This document shows positions 22,980-35,414 of a DNA stretch of 64,000 bases, in pieces. Position 1 is the stretch's first letter, and the number at the start of each line of letters is the position of its first letter. The notes under the pieces are model-generated. The model made no database searches. It was given only the letters and a program-made list of their open reading frames with translations, and had not been told where the DNA came from. The DNA comes from Fusarium oxysporum f. sp. lycopersici 4287 (taxonomy: Eukaryota > Ascomycota > Sordariomycetes > Hypocreales > Nectriaceae), in assembly GCF_000149955.1 (NCBI RefSeq), contig NC_030993.1, forward strand, positions 531,049 through 595,048, written 5' to 3'. A program made the translations under genes and the position numbers.

Positions 22980-25837
22980 TTATTGCAAAAGCCGGGTATC
23001 CTCGTCCAAAACACCAAACAAACTCCCTATCTCCTTTCCAACCATCCGCAATTCGTCTGCAACCTGCCCTGTGACAAGAGCGTACGCATAAAGCAGTGCA
23101 TAGTCTTTCTCCTCAACAAGTAAATTATTTGAATCACTACTCTCACCACCCTCGTTGATTAGTCTCCTGGGATGTTCTTTTCTAAACTCAAAGATCTTGC
23201 TCAACAGATTCTCGCGTGCTGACACGATACTTGGTGTAGCGTCTGCGAATGGGTACTCCAGCATTGTGGAACTAGCGACGACCTGAAAGGCCTGACAGAT
23301 GTGATCGCACAGAATAGCGCGCTCGCGGGCGGTATACTCGAGTAATGCCCTCTCACCTTCTGTGAGATGGCCTTTTCGACAAGCAACGAGACTCATGTTG
23401 TAGAAGCCATCGAGGATACGCATGGTACTTTTCAGAACACGGCCGTAGACCTCCATAGGGAAAGGGCCTCGTAGCTCGAACTCTGAAGCGGCGGCTAGTC
23501 TCAAGCTATCCAAATTGGCAGCATATCTCTGCAGAGCAGCTTGTTCGCCGGATTTGAGATAGCTCTGGGACCCTTCACTGCGGAAAAGGACAGTGAGAGG
23601 GCCTCGCTTCCAGATGAGGCCCATCTGTAGATGCAGAACAGACAGGCTCTCCTTGAACTTCCGGCGGCTGAGATAGGCCATATGACTCGGCAAACCACAA
23701 GACCCCAAATGATACCGGCCGTGACGGCGATGGCTCGGCGTTTGGCAATCTCCATGATATCAGGTTGACTAAATTGCCCATCTTCTGTCGCGTCGTTTCC
23801 ATCTGCCTTTCTCTTTACTCTATAAGCGTAGAGTGTAGAAACATTATACGCAAGAAGACTAATCCTCCCCAAAGAAGCCTTGCCGTGCTGTATAACAAGG
23901 TAGAAGTTGATGAAACTCGTCAACCAGCCAAGAGGGATCAGTGCCAAGGCGTAACCATGGCTTATCTTCCAGTTGATCACGGAGAACAAAGCTCCAAATA
24001 GCGTACCGATGAAACGAGCCAGACTAACGGTGTTTGCAGCTCCAACTGTGAAACTGCACACGATTATGAAGGACAGAAGACCCCATTCACCGCGCCACTC
24101 GGTGTAAAGTTCTCTTGTTTCTTCGAGAAAGGCTAGCATCGCCCATAGAGCGGCTCCTATACCGACTTTGAGGCCGAACTGAACTAGTTGAAGTCAGCGA
24201 GTGAGGAAAGCAAAGAGAAGACCAAACTTACTATCGTCTCGCGCCATCTTCTTAAAAAGCGCAGACAGATTTCTCCAGAACCAACCTAATATCTTGTTTA
24301 AATCAGGCGCATTATACCAAGTCCTTAAATCCACTGGCGCAGGAACAGCAGCTGAGCCATCGGCTACATTAACAGACCTCTGCCTCGTTCGCATCAGCGT
24401 ATCAGCCTCTGCAGATTCGAATAATCTGATAGCTTTATTCCGATCTTCTTCAGCACCAGTCTTCCACCAGAGCAGCCATCTCCAACTTCGACTCTTGCGT
24501 ATAATCACATACTCGAGATCATCCAGAACGTCGAGGTACTGAAGAACATCTTCGCCGAAAGATTGAAGACTGAAGGTGAAGTGACCGCAAGCAGCGGCGA
24601 CTTCTTCAAGATTAGCGCGCGTTGATTCGTGGGATGAAGCCATCTGTTCAATTCGATCGTAGAGTCCCTGCAAGGCATCTGATCTGGCTGTGTCGAAGGT
24701 ACTCAACGAGTCCATCAAGTTGCGCCGTAGATCTTCGTCGACGTTGATTTCGTAGCTGGGAGGTTGACCGAACTGAGGCTCATGAAGAATTCTGCAGAGG
24801 TTCTGTCGGACACCTGTCATAGACATGGTGATCGACTCGTTGAACTGCTCAAACAGCTGACGTGCGGTATTTGGCGAAGCCGTTCCTGATGCTTTTGGAC
24901 TGAGTTGCTTTGGGTGCTTGAGCTGTTCAAGCTGAGTATTCGTCGCGTTTCTCAAACCACCCAAAGCCTGTGCCAAGGTCTCCATAGATCTGGCAACAGT
25001 CCTCTCATGCTCGTAAATCTCTTCATGTCCAAGGAAGTAGTGCTCAAATTTGGCTTCTCTCATATCCTTCATCATCTGAGCATAAGACTTCGCATAGTGT
25101 GTCGATGCCGCTGTAAACCCATCTGACACAAGTCCCTCTTCAGATCCGCTAAGAAAACTGTTCGTTATCATGTATAGCATATCTCCTAGCGGTATCGAAA
25201 CTCGATTCATCGTCTCGCGAAGTGATGTACGGGCGCTCGTTCGCCAAAGAAGCAAGTTCACCGCCGTTGTCGTCGTGATGCCCATAACCAGCATCTTGAA
25301 TACCTGGAGTACCTTCTCATTTGAGAACACGTTCGACATCACGTGGCTCTCTTTGGTCACGACACCGATTATCGCAAGAGCTGCGAGGGTACTGCCGACG
25401 TTGACGAGCGGATTCAGCATCCTTTGTTTCACCCAACCCATGAAGCCAAACCCACCACCGATAAACACCACAACAACCAAGACATGCGATAGCGTTACCA
25501 AATGCATAGTCGATCCGAAAAAGACCGAAGTAACCATAGACAACAGCGAAACCGTCTCCGCGTAAGCAACCGCCACGACGGCAATAAGAATAGCCTCAAT
25601 CATCGACCCCACCGACCTCGCAGGGTGAAAATACACCGTAATAGTAGCAACGACATGTTTGCCCTCCGGCTTGCCCAGAAAATTCGCCAAAAAAGGTACA
25701 AAAGTCGCAAGGCTGGCGATGGTGTAGGCAACGGTGCACTTTAGCACGCCACGGCCATTAGGCGTGTTGAGCCACAGCTGGGTACGCGCCAACGAGTCGG
25801 AGATGCCATTTCGGATGGTCTCGCTTAGAGGTGGCAT
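22980..25837 (-). CDS. ArAE/FUSC-type membrane transporter (DUF2422 + DUF2421), one-base frameshift
   Basis: Exons 25837-24232 and 24183-22980, with a 48-nt intron (GTAAGT donor, ACTAG acceptor). About 936 residues if the frameshift is bridged. The architecture is two six-helix membrane blocks: the first in residues about 30-210 (FLGKPEGKHVVATITVYFHPARSVG), the second after the intron (IGAALWAMLAFLEETRELYTEWRGEWG). Each is followed by a long soluble domain, as in the fungal putative ER/aromatic acid exporter family related to Bre4. At about 23662-23672 the frame shifts: one frame gives RVIWPIS and the next gives SRRKFKESLSVLHLQMGLIWKRGPL, which together make the expected continuous helix-loop. 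A single missing base explains it. No splice site pair does. Confidence 0.75.
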
Positions 25838-26767
25838 GTCTTTTCGCGACGTGAGGCGGTGACTATGGGTTTGTCATGATGTTGATGTTGGTGCTGATGA
25901 CGATAAAAGTATGATGCCGTAGTTTCCGGGCTGAGTGGTTTGATGGGGTCATGTGATTGGTCAGATGGTGAGATTTGGGTGGTTGGTTGGTTCTGAAAAC
26001 GTCAGATTCGTTTTAGCTTCGGCATGCGGCTCAATCACGTTTGACTCAATCTGATAATGTTATTGAGCAAAATAATAACATGCTATTAGGATAAACTAAC
26101 TTTCTAAATTGGCTATTGATTACCGATTAACACGCTCTAATTTGACTGCCTGGTGTATGAGTTATACATAAATTGCTTAGGATATTTATTCTCGCCAAGC
26201 AAGTAAAAGCTTCCTTGCTCTCACCATAGGCCTCCGTGCTAGAAATAATGGCACCTGAAAATTGAGAAAATATCTACAAATGGTCATCTCCAAATGCTTT
26301 TCTTACTACTCTATTTTCCACGTGTTCTCAGCATAGCAACCGTAGATCTTAAGTGAGAGGCCTCAACGAGTCGGCGGGATAAACTTCAGATCTGGGGAAT
26401 AAGTGCATCGACTTTACACACATTATAACAAGAATAGTGGCAGATAATGCCGCAGTATCCTTAAACTTTTGATGCATTAGCTACAAAAGCTTTCTTTTTC
26501 CATCAAATTTACTCGCTGAGAATTGTTGTCAGATGGGGCTTCTTAAAACTCAATAACATCGGGTACTCACTCAAGATGAGGAGAATATGTATTAGCTTTC
26601 ATATCTCTCGCTCAGAAATCATAAGCTTTCATGATGAATTGACCAAACTTCCTACTTCCCAAACTAAAGATGAAGGGAGTATATATATATCAGCGGCAAG
26701 ATCAGTTTTTGGACTTGTCTACTTGCACACATGAAACCCATTTTATACTTGCTGCAGCATAGCATTC
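25838..26767. other. Divergent intergenic region
   Basis: Separates the minus-strand ArAE exporter from the plus-strand MFS carrier. AT-rich between 26040 and 26560. A (TA)n-like ATATATATAT lies at about 26681-26690, 75 bp before the MFS start, plausibly its core promoter. No gene seen. Confidence 0.4.
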
Positions 26768-28337
26768 ATGGAAATGGTCACCCAACAGGAAGCCGACTCG
26801 CAAGGTCGGGAAAAGACCCCCGGCGTCGACGTTGAGAGCGCTCCCCCGTATGTTACTATTTCTTTACAAGACGAGATTGAGGACTCCAATAGCTCCTCAT
26901 CCGAGCTTTCTAAGCCAATCGTCAAAGACAACGAGTCAGACTGGGGTGCATGGATCTGTGTCTTGGGCTCACTACTCTTTCTAATAACCTCCACTGGTTC
27001 GTCTCACGCCCCCCAGCGGTGTCAAGAAACATCTGGTTGAACTGCCTCAACATGGGCTGTTTTATCAGATGCTTTCTAACACCCCCTCCTCCTAACAGAG
27101 TTAACTAATACCTAAACCCCAGGTTTCAACGCCTCCATCGGCATAGTCCAGTCGTATTTCAGTCTTCATCAACTAAAAGGCAATTCTGTCAGTGAAATCG
27201 GCTGGATTCCCGGTATTTATCTATTTCTCTCCATGGTCCTCAGTTTCCTCTACGGATCTCTGCTCGATCGTTACGGGCCTCGAGTTTTAAGTGCAGTCGG
27301 TGGTATTTGCTCAGCCGCCACTTTTGCCTTGATGGCAGAGTGTAAGACGTACTGGCAGTTCATGCTATGCCTCGGGGTCTTTGGCAGTATTGGCACCGGC
27401 ATTAAGAGCACTGTTGCTGTTGGAGTAGTGGGAAAGTTGTTTGTTCGACGAAGAGGTTTGGCTATTGGCACTGCCGTTATGGGATCTTCCCTTAGAACTA
27501 TCATATTTCCGCTTGTTCTTCGCTCAACGTTTGAGAATCTTGGTTGGGCTTGGTCCATGAGGATTGTGGCCATAGTGGTTAGCTGCTTGACAATTGTAGG
27601 ATTCGTCTGTTTCCTACCCTTCAAACGGCTTGCTGTCTTCAGCACCAACAAGCAGGATAAGGTTGAGAAGTCAGGACCGGCATTTTATCTCTCGGCTTGG
27701 AAGAACCCCAGCTTCGCTTCTGTGTCCTGTGGGATCTGCTTGATGGAGTTTGTGAACTGTGGCATAGGCAGTCTGCTCCCAGCTATATCAACCGGTGCTG
27801 GATTCACTGCCCAAGATGGCTATACTCTTTTTGCAGTCATGGGCGGTTGCTCATGCGTTAGCCGCTTGGTCATGGGTCTTTTGAGCGATCGCCTCGGTGG
27901 AATCAACTCTATGGTCGGCACGCTAGTCCTGATCGTCATCTTGATGTCTGCCGTTCTCATCCCTTTCAGCACGACATCTGCCGCCCTGCTATACGTGTTC
28001 TCAGCACTTTGGGGTCTCATGGCAGGATCTTTCTACGCGCTGTCGCCAGTCATCGTGGGCAATACATGCGAACCAAAAGACTATGCAAGATATTATGGTA
28101 TGTATCCCATCAGCAGCATCTGGGGATAAGACTAACAATTGCTCAGGCTCTACCAACTTTGGTGTAGGACTATCGCTGCTTATCGCCAACCCGGTGAGCG
28201 GTATTATGTTGGAGAAAGTGGGCGCGAAGCCTCTGGTGTTCTTCTATCTTGGCATTATCGTTCTCGCGGGGGTATCGATTACAGTAGCTCGTGGACTGCT
28301 TCTAAGCAGCTTTACCACTTTAAGGGCAAGGATTTAG
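26768..28337 (+). CDS. MFS monocarboxylate-type transporter
   Basis: Three exons: 26768-26996, 27123-28097 and 28147-28337, giving 464 aa. A hydrophilic acidic N-terminus (residues 1-58) precedes W-G-A-W-ICVLGSLLF, the usual start of helix 1 in fungal MCT-like carriers. The first intron has an unusual GTTCGT donor but restores FLITSTG|FNASIGIVQ in phase. Helix 2-3 loop LDRYGPR matches the MFS signature. FVRRRGLAIGTAVMGSSL is the characteristic MCT TM4-5 motif, and LSDRLGG is the second-half loop. Family members import or export monocarboxylates or act as efflux pumps for secondary metabolites. It is followed on the same strand by a flavin monooxygenase and a RidA protein. Confidence 0.85.
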
Positions 28338-29075
28338 AAGCTTTTTGTTATAAATATGTATCATATAAGACTCACAAACTGTAGTAGATAGGGAATCAAG
28401 GGCGATGCGTTTATACATGGGAAGTAGAGAATGGTTGCGGTTGAGTAATATTTAGTAACAGAAATGGACAGAGATATACCTTTTCGCGATGTAATGCAGG
28501 CCTCATTAATGATCCGAAGTCGGTCGTCGGGTCGACTTTACGCCGGCTCATGGGTCATGGCGCACAGCATACCGTTCAGCTCGGCATCTGCACCAGTAAG
28601 AACATTGCATGTTATCTAATCGATCTGATCTCTCTCCAGCATCGCGCATTAGATCCAAGCCATCAAGCTATTGGTGGCGTGTTTGCGGGACCAATTCCGC
28701 CTTACATGATGTCTACCGTAGTTCAAAGTACCTTACCGCGCTTCTATTCAATTGAGATATGAGATGCTTCACAATACTGGGAAATCGGGAAGATGCTTCA
28801 ATTAACTCACATCCTTGCTCATATAGACCTGGCGGGCGCTTCTCAAAAACACCAACGGATGTCCGGCTGTTAAGGTTAATTGTGACCACCAGGTACAAAG
28901 GTTACTAGGCTAGTACTCTAGGCCGGAATGCTCCGTTGGGCTGACTGCTGACTTTGATGGGGTCTGTGCTGTCAGCTGAGATGATGCCGGGTCTTCCATG
29001 AAAATGAAAATGTATATAAGCTGAGGCACTACTGTCAATCTACGTTTAGGATGTAGTGCTGGAATCCAAGTAAAC
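28338..29075. other. Intergenic
   Basis: Terminator region of the MFS gene and promoter of the flavin monooxygenase. A TATA-like ATGTATATAAG lies at about 29010, 65 bp before the ATG. Nothing else noted. Confidence 0.4.
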
Positions 29076-30928
29076 ATGGATAAGCAGCCTCAAAAGGTGG
29101 CTGTCATCGGCCTCGGTGGGTATTACGGGTATCTCAATTGAAGATGGCACTGACACAACTCAGGCGTCGCCGGTCTTGTCGCCGTCAAGAATATGCTCGA
29201 AGTCGGCTTCGACGTAACTGGATTTGAGCGTAGTGAGTATGTCGGAGGTCTTTGGCATTACACCGAGCAAGACAAGACATCAGTCTTACCGAGTAAGCAC
29301 ACAACCCAAAGCCGTCGTACAGAATGCGTCGCTGACATGCTTGAGGTACCATCATCAACATCTCCAAAGAGAGGGTACTAACTAAATCTCATTCACCTTA
29401 TGTTCTGGCAGACATGCTGACTATTGTAGGCCGCATTTACAGACTTTCCATACCCAGACTCCACACCAAGCCATTGTCCGTCCGCCAAAGTGGAAGAGTA
29501 CATTGAGTCTTACGTAGACCACTTCAACTTTCGTGATAAGCTTCGTTTAGGCGTATCGGTAGAGAAATTGCGACGCGATGACGAGCGTAATCGGTGGGTT
29601 GTAGACATCCAGGGCTCTGAGCCCGAATATTTCGACAAGGTTATTATGGCGACGGGCGGGAACAATCGTCCTCATATTCCCAAGGTCGAGGGCATGGAGC
29701 AATTTGAAGGCGAGGTTCTACATTCACGGGCCTTCAAACGGTGCGTCACTATTGTCTCTGTTGGCTCGCAAGTTGACTAACGTTGATGATAGACCAGAGC
29801 TCTTCAAGGGCAAACGCGTTGTAGTTGTCGGCGTCTCTAATACAGGCGCTGATACCGCAGCAGCTCTTTGTGGGCATGCCGAAAAAGTCTGGTTATCTCG
29901 CAGTCATGGTGTTATAGTTGTGAGTTGCCCATGGTCAATTGACCGAGTCGCGATGCTCATTGTCGCAGATCCCACGAAAGCGCGATGGCATTCCATTCGA
30001 TCACACCATCACAGCGCGCACAATGGCCCTTATGGGAATGTTTGAGAACACATTTCCTCATCTGTACGAGATCATCTTCAATTCGATCTGCAAGAAGATG
30101 CAGGACAATGCGTTCAAGATAAGGTCTGAATGGGGTCTTTCTCCTGCGGATTCTGTCCTGCACACTCTGCCCGTCGTGTCGGATAATCTCATCCCTCTGC
30201 TGGAGTCGGGCGATATCACCTCAGTCCCTAAGATAAAGCGCGTCACAGGGCCCAGAGAGATTGAGCTCGCTGATGATACGCGTCTGGATGTTGACACGAT
30301 CATCTGGTGCACCGGATACAAGGGAGATTTCAGTCTCATGGACCCCAGCGTTGATCCCACGCGCAGCACAACGCCAAAATGGGCAGAAGCAATTGGTTCT
30401 CGTGGGAAACCCCTTCCGCGTCTCTACCAAAACGTGTTTTCGCTCGATTACCCAGACTCACTCGCCTTCATGGGCAATCTCCTCGTCGCAACAAGCGCAT
30501 TCCCCATCAGCGATCTCTGCACCATGGCAATCGCTCAAATCTGGAGGGGCAATTCCCCTCTTCCCTCAATTGATGAAATGAACCGCGCCACGGACAAACA
30601 GCACGAGTTAATCTGTAAGCTCGCTAACGAAGGCAGCGTGTCGCCTGGTTGGTTGCGACAAGCTGACTGGCTTGCATGGGCTGACAAGGCAGCTGGGGCA
30701 CAAGTGTATGAGCATCTCGGGTGGGGATTGAAAGGGTGGAGGTTGTGGTGGAATGATCGTGCTTTGTATAGGATGTTGATGGATGGGATTTTTACGCCGT
30801 TTGTGTGGAGGGTGTTTGACGGGGAGGGCAAGAGGAAGAAGTGGGATGGGGCGAGGGAGGCGATTGAGAAAGTCAATGCTAAGTTGGCGGCTGCAAAGGC
30901 GAAGAATAAGAACAAGAAGAGTGAGTAG
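29076..30928 (+). CDS. Flavin-containing monooxygenase (FMO family)
   Basis: Six exons: 29076-29115, 29164-29292, 29346-29374, 29430-29740, 29793-29919 and 29969-30928. All are phase-consistent with GT..AG introns, giving 531 aa. The FAD-binding GLGVAGL is split by intron 1 and is followed by FERSEYVGGLW. Exon 3 (29 nt) supplies TIINISKE, linking to FTDFPYPD. The NADPH-binding loop is GVSNTGADTA (GxSxTG). The ATG-type motif (MATGGNNRPHIP) and EVLHSRAFK, corresponding to the FxGxxxHxxxY/F fingerprint region, are present. The enzyme oxygenates nucleophilic N or S atoms using NADPH and O2. The C-terminus is Lys-rich (AKAKNKNKKSE). Substrate unknown. Its neighbours are an MFS carrier upstream and a RidA-type deaminase downstream. 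Confidence 0.9.
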
Positions 30929-31468
30929 ACAGACATTACAGTGATGGATAGAGTTGAGCGGGTTGCAGTAGAAGCTTGACGAATATGGTGGAGCGGAAGC
31001 CAAGAAGCTAAGATCTGACGAGATAATTTAAGCATAATCATGGAGATTGCTCAATGTCCGTTGGCCTTGGTTATGATCCGAACCGGGCGCTGAATGGTTC
31101 CGTTTCTGCTGCTTTTGTCATGCCCACCTCTATGTTAGACCGTCTTGGCACAAAGCTGTGGAAATCCGATACGCAAACTGTCCGTTGGAGGTTCAAGATA
31201 ATCGTCCTCGTTGAGCCGGTTCGGGCTGTCATGGTCGTATCTTACTCAGATATGGAACGATATTAAACCGGAAAACGTTATGCCAACGTTATGCTCGATG
31301 TTATGGTCGCAGATCATCCTGCACGCCTTACTCTGCATGATGCGACTGAGGGTGAAGCATGAGTATAAATGACAGAGTAAGCCATGATCAATTGGGCATC
31401 TCATTCAACCAATTCTAGCGTACAACAAACATCAAACATTTGTCTGTGTCCCAAGGCAGTCTGCAAAC
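30929..31468. other. Intergenic
   Basis: Short spacer between the FMO and RidA genes. It contains two tandem AACGTTATG words near 31275-31300. No gene. Confidence 0.35.
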
Positions 31469-31953
31469 ATGTCACAACTCAAGAATTACACTTACGAAGG
31501 TGTTGGGGAGTTTCTCAGCAACTTCCTCAACTACGCCCAAGCTGTCCGTGTTGGCGATCGAATCGAGCTCAGTGGTCAGGGTATGTCCCCACGCCCCTCT
31601 AATTTCCCACCAACAAATACTGACAAATAACTTCAGGCGGCTGCTTTATTAAAGATGGCGACCTCGTCTTTGCAGAGACTCAACTCGAGCAAATTGACCT
31701 GGCTTTCGAGAATGTAGACAAGGCGCTGAAGGCGGCTGGTGGAAAAGGCTGGGAGCAGGTCTTCAGAGTCAACTCGTACCACACGGAAATCACACCTGAA
31801 GTTGGACAGAGAATGGCGGAGAATTACAAGAAGTGGATGCCTAATCATAGGGTGATTTGGACGCAGATTGGAGTCAAGCAACTTGGTGTTCCGACGATGC
31901 ACTGTGAGATTGAAGTGTCAGCTTACGACCCGGAGGGGGCAAACAAGGAATGA
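31469..31953 (+). CDS. RidA/YjgF/YER057c-family protein
   Basis: Two exons, 31469-31580 and 31637-31953 (intron GTATGT...CTTCAG), giving 142 aa, the normal size for this family. The fold markers are visible: AVRVGDRIELSGQGG at the first beta hairpin, a Q-leading helix (QLEQIDLAFENVDKALKAAG) and VFRVNSYHTEI. The C-terminal strand TMHCEIEVSAY carries the usual I/V-E-x-x-A/C ending, although the conserved substrate-binding Arg of RidA (in ..R.xx) is not obvious here. RidA proteins hydrolyse reactive enamine/imine intermediates; divergent members act in catabolic pathways. Being beside an FMO suggests a role in amine metabolism, which is inference. Confidence 0.85.
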
Positions 31954-32288
31954 GCTGCAAACACGGACAAACACAGGCCAAGATACATAGACTGCATGAG
32001 AAAACAAATCCATCGAGTTATACAATATTGATGGGCCATTCGGTCAAACTATGTTAATTCCTGATCAACGGAATCACGCCGCTCTCCTGCCGTCGCCTTA
32101 TTTCATGTTTCTCTAGGGTAACACAAAAACCAGTGATGCAGTATGCTGACTAACAACCCCGAGATCGCCTCTGTCTCGTTTAGGTTTAGTGCGGGTCAAC
32201 CATTCGCGAAAGAAGGATCTTTTTTTCTTTCGCGACATCATCGCTTCATCCACCGCACAAAGAACATCTGCATTCACGAATATACAAA
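31954..32288. other. Intergenic, promoter of TRF4-type gene
   Basis: Holds the 3' region of the RidA gene and the TRF4 promoter, with an inverted pair of TTTCTTTCGCG / CGCGAAAGAA words at about 32205-32238 that could form a hairpin. Nothing else. Confidence 0.35.
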
Positions 32289-34499
32289 ATGCCTCCGCGC
32301 AACAATAGGCCGCGCAACTCGCGTCCCGACTCGCGCCCAAGAAATGACCGTCCTCCCCGTCCCGATACCGACAGCTATCGACCTGGCGACAGGTACGACT
32401 TGCCTCCTCGACCGCCCCGCGATAATTATGGCCAGTCTGATTCATACCGCCCGCGCGTGCCGCAGGGCGACTTTACCTTCCGTGTAGATAAGCCGGCTGG
32501 TATGCCTGATTTTCCGACTGATTATCGTGGGCCGTCTGATAGAAGAGGGCCGCGTCGCGATGGTGGTCGTGGTGGCGGCCGAGGTCGGGGCAGAGGAGGA
32601 AGAAAATGGCAACCACCGCCTCATCCGTCTGAACGCGCTTTGGTGTCTGGAGCGACTGCGAATATGCCCGAAGAACGACTTGGCGAAGAAGGCGCTGCCA
32701 AGTTCCGCGACGTTGATGAGCTATCGGACGACGATGAGCTCGAAATGGACATTTCTTCATCTTCCGAAACCGAAGGACCTTCGAAGAAACGAGCCAAAAC
32801 CGGAGACGATGAATCTGGCGATGCTGCACCTAAGTGGTCAAATCCCGATCCCTACACTGCTCTCCCATGTCCCGATGAGAGCACCCGCAAGAAGCGGGAT
32901 ATGGTCAAGCTGATCCGAAAAGCCCGCGTGGAAGACCAGTCGGAGAAACTGGCTGCTTCAACCGAAGCCGAAGACTTTATCTCGTTTGACCTGACAGAAG
33001 ATGAAGAGAGCAGTGAAGAGGAAGAGGAAGCACCGCCGCCTCCCCCGCGTGAACCACCCCCGCCACCGCCCCCGAACGCGCCCTCTGGACCTAAAGCTGA
33101 GACTGCGCGTCTCCCCGAGAAGCCGCGGGCACCTGCTAATGGGACTTTGGATACGTCGCGAAGAAATGATCCCCTTGGATCTCGCAAGAGAACTGCCGAC
33201 GATGAGATCAAGCCTCCCGATTACGGACAATTGAAGAAGGCTACGACCAAGCCTTCGAAAGGTGCGCTTCTGCCCAGTTGGCAACCGAAGGCAACCGAGG
33301 ACCCATGTCCTTGGGATACTGTCGATCACTCTGCTACCATGAACATGCCATTCCGGTAAGTTTAGACCACCCTTTCTATCGCCTCTCGGTCATCATGGAT
33401 CCGCATTGCCGGCCAAGCTTTCTGTACTCATACTAACTTATATAGATTACACAAGGAAATCATCGACTTCTACGAATACGTCCGACCCCGCGATTTTGAA
33501 CAGCGAATCCGTGACAACCTCGTCGAGAACCTGCGAAAGGCCATGCGACGCGACGGAAGGAACTTTGCGAGCGCCTCAGTCCACCCCTTTGGTTCCTTCA
33601 TGTCCGGTCTCTACCTCCCTACCGCAGACATGGACCTGGTTGTCTGCTCAGCAAGCTTCATGCGAGGCGGTCCCCCAACATACCTGTCGGCAAAGAGCTG
33701 GCTGTACAAGTTCCAGAAGTTCCTCACCAGCCAACATGTAGCTGACCAACACTCCATCGAGGTTATTGCCCACGCTAGAGTTCCGTTGGTCAAATACGTT
33801 GACAAGCAGACTGGTCTCAAGGTTGATGTTTCGTTTGAGAACTTGGGTGGTGTGAACGCTGTCGACACTTTCCTTGAGTGGAAGGCCCAATATCCTGCCA
33901 TGCCTATCCTCGTGACTGTGATCAAACACTTCCTACTCATGCGTGGTCTGAATGAACCTGTAAATGGAGGAATTGGTGGTTTCACAGTGATTTGCTTGGT
34001 TGTCAGCATGTTGCAGCTTATGCCACAGGTACAAAGTCGAAACCTTATTCCCGAACATCATCTTGGCGAGATGCTTCTCGAGTTCTTCCACCTTTACGGG
34101 CGCGAATTCTGCCACGACACCAACGCCATCTCCCTGACCAGACCAATTGGGTACATTAGAAAGGTATGTCGTGCCACACTCTGATGTTCCTTTCCTTGCT
34201 GACTGTCCCAGTCCGAGGTCCGAAGCCTCACGTACAAGAACTACGATCGTCTCTCCATCATCGACCCCAACAACTCGGGCAACGACATCTCCGGCGGCTC
34301 GTCCAACACCGTAGCAATCCTCGACCGTTTCAAAGGCGCCTTCCATCTGTTACGTGACAGAATGGACGAGATTGCCCGTGATCCCAACCAGGGCAACATT
34401 CTTGAAGTGATTCTCAGAGGCGACTACTCCTCTTTCAGAATGCAGCGAGATTTCCTTCGCCACGTACATGAGAAACATATCGGACCTTGTTCTTCCTGA
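32289..34499 (+). CDS. TRF4: Non-canonical poly(A) polymerase, TRF4/5 (Cid14) type
   Basis: Three exons: 32289-33355, 33446-34163 and 34212-34499, about 690 aa. Residues 1-110 are Arg/Gly/Pro-rich (RGGG and PRPD runs), suited to RNA binding. Residues 140-300 are acidic and Pro-rich. The nucleotidyltransferase core begins at LHKEIIDFYEYVRPR. FGSFMSGLYLPTADMDLVV holds the helical-turn GS and the two metal-binding Asp (D-x-D); the third Asp is in KVDVSFEN. The central domain follows (VIKHFLLMRGLNEP, GGIGGFTVICLVVSMLQ, GEMLLEFFHLYG, then LSIIDPNN in exon 3). In the TRAMP complex such enzymes add short poly(A) tails that mark nuclear RNA for exosome decay. A housekeeping gene, correctly proportioned. 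Confidence 0.92.
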
Positions 34500-35414
34500 T
34501 CCTACTTTCCCTGAACGATCAAAGCCCATATTGATACCCCCATCGGTTGTGCATGTTATTTGATGCTGGAGTTTTTTTGCCGCTTATGAAAAGCATGGAA
34601 ATTTAGACGGGAGGTTCCTGGCATGAAAGACTACTGTCTTTTGTTTTCTCATTTTTGTTTGCTACTCATGTGTATAGTAACGCCGTGATGAAGGGGGGCA
34701 TTGAATGTTGTTTTTGGGACTGGCGCAGATTACATTTCCACTGAAAGGCGCTCACGCATCGGCCTAGTGGCCTAGAATTGGACGACGATTTATTCACACG
34801 ACTCGAACTTGATCTACTAACCGATGCAGTGACATGACACACCACTACGCTGACGATACTTGCAGATTTGCTTTTTGAAAGAGTGCGGATGCATTCGACA
34901 TCCTTTCTTCGGTTTATAGCTGTTGAAAAACTCGTTGTTTTTTGGACAACACTTTTTCTCACTGCTTCTCTGCTATATGCAGGGCTGTGGAGAGGATTGA
35001 AGATGGCGATGGGGTTGAGGTTGAGATCTGGTGGACGTGAAGGTGTCTAAGGAGAATGAGGTCTAGTGATGATGACAGGGGTCGAGAAGGTTGCAGTATC
35101 GGGACATCGCCGATGGAGTTCATAGCCCAAGACACCAGAGAGAAAGTAAACATCCAACTTCAGATATACCTGATTCACTTTATTATTTAGATAGATATCT
35201 TGAGTTTTCTTGTCCCCAAAGCATAGTAGATCCCAGATGCAGATCCATGCTATAGTTTAATTAACCGCCATGAAACTATCGACAGTGGCGTCGTCTTAGC
35301 CCCAGACTATTGACTCTAGCTCAGGACATTAACGTTCTTAAATCTGAATCTCCCCTGATTTATCCCCGTTTCTTTTGTTTCTCAATCTTCTTTATTTTCT
35401 GGAGAATTGTCAAG
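34500..35414. other. Intergenic
   Basis: A 0.9-kb spacer with short ORFs only, including a plus-strand 60-codon frame at 34868 with one hydrophobic stretch but no support. AT-rich at 35170-35260, likely promoter of the small secreted protein. Confidence 0.4.

Noticed and set aside
34868..35050. 60-codon ORF with a hydrophobic stretch
   Set aside because: Too short, in an intergenic region, with no other support.
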